DNA of 9,647 nucleotides from Fibrobacter sp. Its GTDB lineage: Bacteria; Fibrobacterota; Fibrobacteria; Fibrobacterales; Fibrobacteraceae. Each line of letters starts with the position of its first letter. The first letter of the stretch is position 1. Shown here in pieces: positions 6,983 through 9,647 of this stretch. Under the pieces are notes generated by a model. The model made no database searches. It was not told the origin of the DNA and saw nothing but the letters and a program-made list of their open reading frames with translations. The DNA is taken from positions 1-9,647 of the forward strand of contig JAFWRL010000187.1 in assembly GCA_017520105.1 (NCBI GenBank), given 5' to 3'. The translations under genes and the position numbers were made by a program.

Positions 6983-7010
6983 CTAATAACTAGTAACTAA
7001 GTTCTAATAA
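6983..7010 (-). repeat. Inverted heptad array, copy 3 (4 units)
   Basis: Four phased 7-bp units read CTAATAA, CTAGTAA, CTAAGTT, CTAATAA on the plus strand, that is GTTATTA, GAACTTA, GTTACTA and GTTATTA on the minus strand. They are close relatives of the second half of the array at 6868-6951 but in the opposite orientation. Bases 6985-7004 pair with 6910-6929 at 17 of 20 positions. The array ends 2 bp before the hairpin at 7013-7025. With copy 2 it accounts for most of the 163-bp gap 6862-7024, which holds no gene. Confidence 0.7.
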
Positions 7011-7012
7011 CT

Positions 7013-7025
7013 GCGGCGAAGCCGC
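7013..7025 (-). repeat. Short hairpin GCGGC-GAA-GCCGC abutting the pseudouridine synthase stop codon
   Basis: The sequence is identical to 6022-6034. The stem is GCGGC (7013-7017) / GCCGC (7021-7025), and the last base begins the complement of the TAG stop at 7025-7027. No T-run follows on the minus strand. On that strand the inverted heptad array comes directly next. Confidence 0.75.
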
Positions 7026-7756
7026 TATAAATGCACTGCTTGTCGCAATTTGTTGAGTTCGTTTGGCGTGAGTTCGCGGAATTCGCCTGCGGGCAAGTCG
7101 CCAAGCTGAATCTGGCAATAGCTCACGCGTTTGAGGTCGCGGATTTCGTAACCGACGGCTCGCATCATGCGGCGGATTTCGCGGTTCTTGCCTTCGATGA
7201 GCACGAGTTCCGCAAATCCGTTTTCGAGATATACGTCTGTCGCGAATGCGATTTCTTCGGGTGCGTCAGGATCTTCCGGGTCGCGGATATCGACTCCATC
7301 GACTAAGCGCTGGGCCGCAGATTCGCTGAGCTGGCGCGTTGTCCATACGTAGTAGCTACGCGGTACTTCGAAGCTCGGGTGCGTGAGGCGGTAAAGCAGT
7401 TCGCCATCGTCGGTGAACAGCAAGAGACCGCGGCTCTGCAGGTCGAGACGTCCGACGTATTTGAAATTCTGGTATCCCGGCGGCAAGTAGTCATAGACCG
7501 TGCGGCGGCCTTGCGGATCGTCCTTGGTACAGACGCAACCGGCGGGCTTGTGGAACATGATGACCTTGCTCTTTTTGTTCGTGGAAACCTTGAGGAGCTT
7601 GCCATCGACTGTCACCTGGTCTTTCGTTTCATCTACCTGATGACCGAGATCCGAAATAGTTTCTCCGTTCACCTGTACGCGTCCACTCGCAACGAGTTCG
7701 TCTGCGGCGCGGCGGCTTGCAAAACCACTGAGTGATATATACTTGTTGATACGCAT
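7025..7756 (-). CDS. RsuA/RluB-family rRNA pseudouridine synthase
   Basis: The 243-aa protein isomerises a uridine to pseudouridine in rRNA. An N-terminal S4 RNA-binding domain (about 1-48: MRINKYISLSGFASRRAADELVASGRVQVNG onward) is joined to the catalytic domain. Visible marks are HKPAGCVCTKDDPQGRRTVYDYLP (69-92), the catalytic loop VGRLDLQSRGLLLFTDDGELL (101-121) with the expected nucleophile D105, LTHPSFEVPRSYYVW (124-138, the K-x-Y equivalent), and EGKNREIRRMM (188-198). The length fits RluB/RluF/RsuA, and choosing the exact rRNA site among these needs phylogeny. The ATG at 7754-7756 starts directly at the S4 domain, 20 bp after the ppx stop; only a distant GGGA is seen as a possible ribosome site. 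It is probably in one operon with ppx. The stop codon is embedded in a repeat hairpin. Confidence 0.92.
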   Translation of the reverse strand: MRINKYISLSGFASRRAADELVASGRVQVNGETISDLGHQVDETKDQVTVDGKLLKVSTNKKSKVIMFHKPAGCVCTKDDPQGRRTVYDYLPPGYQNFKYVGRLDLQSRGLLLFTDDGELLYRLTHPSFEVPRSYYVWTTRQLSESAAQRLVDGVDIRDPEDPDAPEEIAFATDVYLENGFAELVLIEGKNREIRRMMRAVGYEIRDLKRVSYCQIQLGDLPAGEFRELTPNELNKLRQAVHL

Positions 7757-7776
7757 AAGCTTTTTGCTCTGTCCCT

Positions 7777-8919
7777 TTATTTGTCATCGTCGCCGGCGTT
7801 TTTGTCATTCTGGTTTTCGGTTGGTGAGCCTGTCGAACCATCTTTTTTCTTCAAAAATGCCGGGCGTTTCTTCGGCTTCGGTTCCGGTTCTTTTTCAGGC
7901 GGGTAGAGCAAACCGAAACGCAGTCCTGCCGTACTGATCTTGAATGTTTCCACGCGGAGTTTTTCGAGAAGCGAACGCAACCAGAATAGACCGCAAATGA
8001 TGACCTCGTGGCGACCGTTTTCAAGTCCCGGCAACATCGCACGCAGTTCCTTCGAAAGGTTCGTGATGCGCGTGGTGACTGCTTCGAGATCCGAAAGACT
8101 CATTTCGAGACCTTCAATTGCTTTATAGTCAAAGACTTGCTTGTTTAAGAATACCATCGCGAGAGCCGTGCCTGTTCCGCCAATAAGATAGACGGGTTTC
8201 TTGGTCATGCCCTTGAACGAAATTTCCTTGAACGTTTCCTTGATAAACTTCTTGTATTCCGGTCCGGGAATCGGTCCCATCGCCTTGAACATCTTGAGTG
8301 CGCCAACGGGAATCGAGAATGTCGTTTCTCCATTGCTGAGTTCTGTGGAACCGCCGCCGATATCTATCGTGACAAAGCCTGTACCGTGCCATTCTTTTAC
8401 GGAACGGTAGGTGAGCTTGCCTTCTTCTTCGCCGGTGATGATGCGCGGCTTTACCCAGATTGCCCTTTCTACCGCTTCGATGACTTCGTTCGGATTTTCA
8501 GCCTTGCGCATGGCTTCCGTCATCGCGACTGCCTTGAGGTCTGCACCCAGGGCGTGCAAGTCCATGCGGAACTTCGTCATGATTTGCACAAGTTCCTGAA
8601 TGCGTTCAGGCGTGATTTTCCCGTGTTCGTAAATGTCTTCGCCAAGGCGGCACACTTCGACTTTCTGGAGTTTCGGCACGAGAATCTTGCGCGGGGTGGC
8701 TTCGTGTTTTTCTGCGGGCACTTCGGCAGGCTCAGTGTCCTTGGTGCCGACTATTTCGGAGGTCTCGAGATTCGCGGATTCAGCGGACACTTCGGCAGGC
8801 TCAGAGTCCTTAGAGCAGACTGTTTCGGTTGGTGTGCTCGTCGAACCATCGAACGCCGCAATCAACAGAATGCAGCTATGGCTCCCGATGTCGATTGTCG
8901 CTTGGAGTTTATTTTCCAC
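7777..8919 (-). CDS. Ppx/GppA-family exopolyphosphatase / pppGpp phosphohydrolase with repeat-encoded insert
   Basis: This 380-aa member of the actin/Hsp70-fold Ppx/GppA family removes terminal phosphate from polyphosphate and/or pppGpp. Core motifs are ATIDIGSHSCILLIA (7-21, phosphate-1), VAMTEAMRKAEN (130-141), IITGEEEGKLTYRSV (160-174), FVTIDIGGGSTEL (182-194, phosphate-2), IPVGALKMF (203-211), YLIGGTGTALA (244-254), GRHEVIICG (302-310) and STAGLRFGLL (328-337). The two-domain short form lacks the HD domain of E. coli Ppx. Residues about 25-75, rich in Glu, Ser, Thr, Pro and Ala, separate two segments that are normally only a few residues apart. They contain a repeated SKDSEPAEV / TKDTEPAEV motif encoded by DNA repeats. 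The tail (about 342-380) is Lys/Pro-rich and holds DGSTGSPTE, matching DGSTSTPTE in the insert. The start is GTG (8917-8919) with GAGG 6 nt upstream. It overlaps the preceding gene by 11 bp, suggesting coupled translation. Confidence 0.9.
   Translation of the reverse strand: MENKLQATIDIGSHSCILLIAAFDGSTSTPTETVCSKDSEPAEVSAESANLETSEIVGTKDTEPAEVPAEKHEATPRKILVPKLQKVEVCRLGEDIYEHGKITPERIQELVQIMTKFRMDLHALGADLKAVAMTEAMRKAENPNEVIEAVERAIWVKPRIITGEEEGKLTYRSVKEWHGTGFVTIDIGGGSTELSNGETTFSIPVGALKMFKAMGPIPGPEYKKFIKETFKEISFKGMTKKPVYLIGGTGTALAMVFLNKQVFDYKAIEGLEMSLSDLEAVTTRITNLSKELRAMLPGLENGRHEVIICGLFWLRSLLEKLRVETFKISTAGLRFGLLYPPEKEPEPKPKKRPAFLKKKDGSTGSPTENQNDKNAGDDDK
7804..7842 (-). repeat. Dispersed-repeat copy forming the C-terminal end of ppx
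   Basis: Bases 7815-7842 match 8823-8850 in the same orientation at 25 of 28 positions. On the minus strand it contains TTCGACAGGCTCA, the core of a common dispersed bacterial repeat. It is read in frame as DGSTGSPTENQND near the end of the Ppx/GppA protein, outside the conserved domain. Confidence 0.65.
8710..8850 (-). repeat. Repeat cluster inside the ppx N-terminal insert
   Basis: Two 50-bp direct repeats, 8710-8759 and 8779-8828, agree at 43 of 50 positions and lie exactly 69 bp (23 codons) apart, keeping the reading frame. Both contain CTTCGGCAGGCTCAG on the plus strand. Overlapping the end of the second is 8823-8850, which matches 7815-7842 near the other end of the gene and carries a related core in the opposite orientation. 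Confidence 0.75.
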
Positions 8920-9280
8920 CTTGAGCCTCGTCCGTTTCGTTGTGGTCGCTTTCGTCTTCTGGCTTGTTCATTTTTTTCAGCATGATGTTCTTCATCTTTT
9001 CGGCGAGGGCGCCGGGATTTGTGAGGAACTGCTTGGCGTGCGCAATCGCTTCTTCGACAACGGATTCCGAATACTTGGAACTCCATGCGGCAACGATGTC
9101 GCCGGTGGTGCTGCCGAGCGGTTTCTTTTCGCGGATTTCCTGACCCATCTTGAGAGCCAGTAAAAGCCCAAGCTCAAAGGCTTTCGGCTCTTCCTCGCTT
9201 TCAATCATCTTCTCGATGCGGGCGATGCGTTCTTCGTAAGGGATGTTCTGCGATTTGGTCAAATCTTTTTCTGAAATCAT
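8909..9280 (-). CDS. Hypothetical protein, 123 aa, translationally coupled to ppx
   Basis: I do not recognise the family. The product is small, soluble, highly charged and probably all helical: MISEKDLTKSQNIPYEERIARIEKMIESEEE, then KAFELGLLLALKMGQEIREKKPLG, then STTGDIVAAWSSKYSESVVEEAIAHAKQFL, then a Lys/Met-rich stretch and an acidic, Asp/Glu/Asn-rich tail. No signal peptide, membrane segment or metal site is visible. The ATG at 9278-9280 is preferred; a TTG at 9314-9316 would add 12 residues unlike the rest and has no ribosome site. Even the ATG has only a weak AGAG upstream. The last bases overlap the ppx GTG start by 11 bp and supply its GAGG, so this gene probably leads the operon with ppx and rlu. 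The upstream 9281-9386 holds no convincing promoter. Confidence 0.7.
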   Translation of the reverse strand: MISEKDLTKSQNIPYEERIARIEKMIESEEEPKAFELGLLLALKMGQEIREKKPLGSTTGDIVAAWSSKYSESVVEEAIAHAKQFLTNPGALAEKMKNIMLKKMNKPEDESDHNETDEAQGGK

Positions 9281-9386
9281 GACTCTAAAAATAGTAAAGG
9301 AGTGGCGGGGTGCCAAAGGATATTATTGTTATAATGGGTTTTGCTGGAATAGAATTTAAAAAGAACATTATGCGGGCGTAGCGCCA

Positions 9387-9418
9387 ATAAAAAATGACCC
9401 GCAGAAATCTGCGGGTCA
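9387..9418 (-). terminator. Rho-independent terminator of the H1-like gene
   Basis: TGACCCGCAG (9395-9404) pairs perfectly with CTGCGGGTCA (9409-9418) around the tetraloop AAAT. On the minus strand it is followed by TTTTTTATT. It lies 23 bp after the stop codon of the Lys/Ala-rich gene, the classic position, and separates that gene from the 123-aa gene downstream. Confidence 0.9.
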
Positions 9419-9441
9419 AGAATTTTGGGTCACAAAGAAGA

Positions 9442-9647
9442 TTACTTCTTAGCTGCAGGCTTCTTAGCGGCAGCCGGCTTCTTAGCAGCGGCAGGCTTCT
9501 TAGCAGCAGCCGGCTTCTTAGCAGCGGCGGGCTTCTTAGCAGCAGCCGGCTTCTTAGCAGCGGCGGGCTTCTTAGCAGCAGCCGGCTTCTTAGCAGCGGC
9601 GGGCTTCTTAGCAGCAGCCGGCTTCTTAGCAGCGGCAGGCTTCTTAG
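9442..9647 (-). CDS. C-terminal tail of a histone H1-like Lys/Ala/Pro repeat protein (5' end outside window)
   Basis: TAA is at 9442-9444, and the frame is open to the window edge, giving about 68 residues made only of Ala, Lys and Pro in six-residue units of the type AAAKKP (the last unit is shortened to AAKK). Such tails occur on bacterial H1-like proteins (Hc1/AlgP type) and on extended HU proteins, where they bind DNA non-specifically through lysines and compact the nucleoid. The N-terminal domain that would tell these apart is outside the window, so the exact family is inferred from the tail alone. The tail is encoded by an ordered DNA repeat and is followed by a strong terminator. Confidence 0.72.
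   Translation of the reverse strand, partial: KKPAAAKKPAAAKKPAAAKKPAAAKKPAAAKKPAAAKKPAAAKKPAAAKKPAAAKKPAAAKKPAAKK
9460..9645 (-). repeat. 18-bp tandem repeat organised as alternating 36-bp double units
   Basis: Ten full 18-bp units start at 9460 and every 18 bp to 9622, with an eleventh cut by the window edge. On the plus strand odd units 3, 5, 7 and 9 are CTTCTTAGCAGCAGCCGG; even units end AGCAGCGGCGGG (4, 6, 8) or AGCAGCGGCAGG (2, 10). The first unit has one variant base (GCGGCAGCCGG end). Both types encode the same peptide, so the alternation is at the DNA level. Confidence 0.9.

Noticed and set aside
5960..7012. CRISPR-like array from the repeated units
   Set aside because: The units are contiguous 7-mers without spacers, unlike CRISPR repeats of about 23-47 bp separated by unique spacers; no cas gene is nearby.
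7629..7841. 70-codon minus-strand frame beginning MVRQAHQP between ppx and rlu
   Set aside because: The start is the dispersed repeat read in another frame, a common spurious prediction. It overlaps both real genes.
9330..9335. Perfect TATAAT on the plus strand
   Set aside because: There is no fitting -35 box and no plus-strand gene downstream; it faces the minus-strand terminator. The minus strand also has AT-rich -10-like sequences but no pair at proper spacing.
9375..9385. GGCG-TAG-CGCC mini-hairpin next to the H1-like terminator
   Set aside because: It resembles the GCGRCGAAGYCGC hairpins in shape, but with a 4-bp stem, a different loop and no heptads it is too weak to call the same family.

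Overview
This window looks like chromosomal DNA of a Gram-negative bacterium, and the style fits Fibrobacterota (Fibrobacter-like). The clues are roughly 50% GC, a lineage-style outer-membrane barrel protein ending in Phe, a secreted Ig-like protein with a C-terminal tail resembling a sorting signal, and Lys/Ala-rich nucleoid-type repeats. No 16S rRNA or other decisive taxonomic marker is present, so the assignment is inference. No prophage, transposase, CRISPR array, tRNA or rRNA was seen.

Layout. A partial plus-strand gene (3-338), the C-terminus of a surface protein, converges on a long minus-strand series. From the right edge leftwards, in the direction of transcription, this series is: the C-terminal tail of a histone-H1-like (AAAKKP)n protein (9442-9647) with a strong terminator; an unknown 123-aa protein (8909-9280) overlapping a Ppx/GppA-type phosphatase (7777-8919); an RsuA/RluB-type pseudouridine synthase (7025-7756); an ApaH/PrpE-like metallophosphatase (6034-6861); quinolinate synthase nadA (4902-5915) with its own terminator; an outer-membrane barrel protein (4146-4823); a CstA-family peptide carrier (2588-4123); and a RecD2-type helicase (392-2545).

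The genes are mostly housekeeping: (p)ppGpp/polyphosphate turnover, rRNA modification, dinucleotide or phosphoprotein hydrolysis, NAD synthesis, peptide uptake and DNA repair. The 123-aa gene, ppx and rlu are tightly packed and probably one operon. The metallophosphatase gene is isolated on both sides by repeat arrays. The barrel gene and cstA are 22 bp apart and probably co-transcribed.

The unusual part is the repeats. (1) Phased 7-bp arrays (consensus GTnnnnR), each followed by an AT-rich spacer and a 13-nt hairpin of the form GCGRCGAAGYCGC, lie on both sides of the metallophosphatase gene. One hairpin has a compensatory base-pair change, and two abut stop codons. (2) A REP-like palindrome contains the recD2 ribosome-binding site and start codon. 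(3) The ppx gene carries in-frame repeat sequence at both ends, forming a roughly 50-residue insert between its first two conserved segments. (4) The H1-like tail is built from a strictly alternating 36-bp double unit. Together these suggest a genome where dispersed repeats often settle at gene edges and even supply coding sequence. Whether the heptad-hairpin element is already described cannot be decided without a search.
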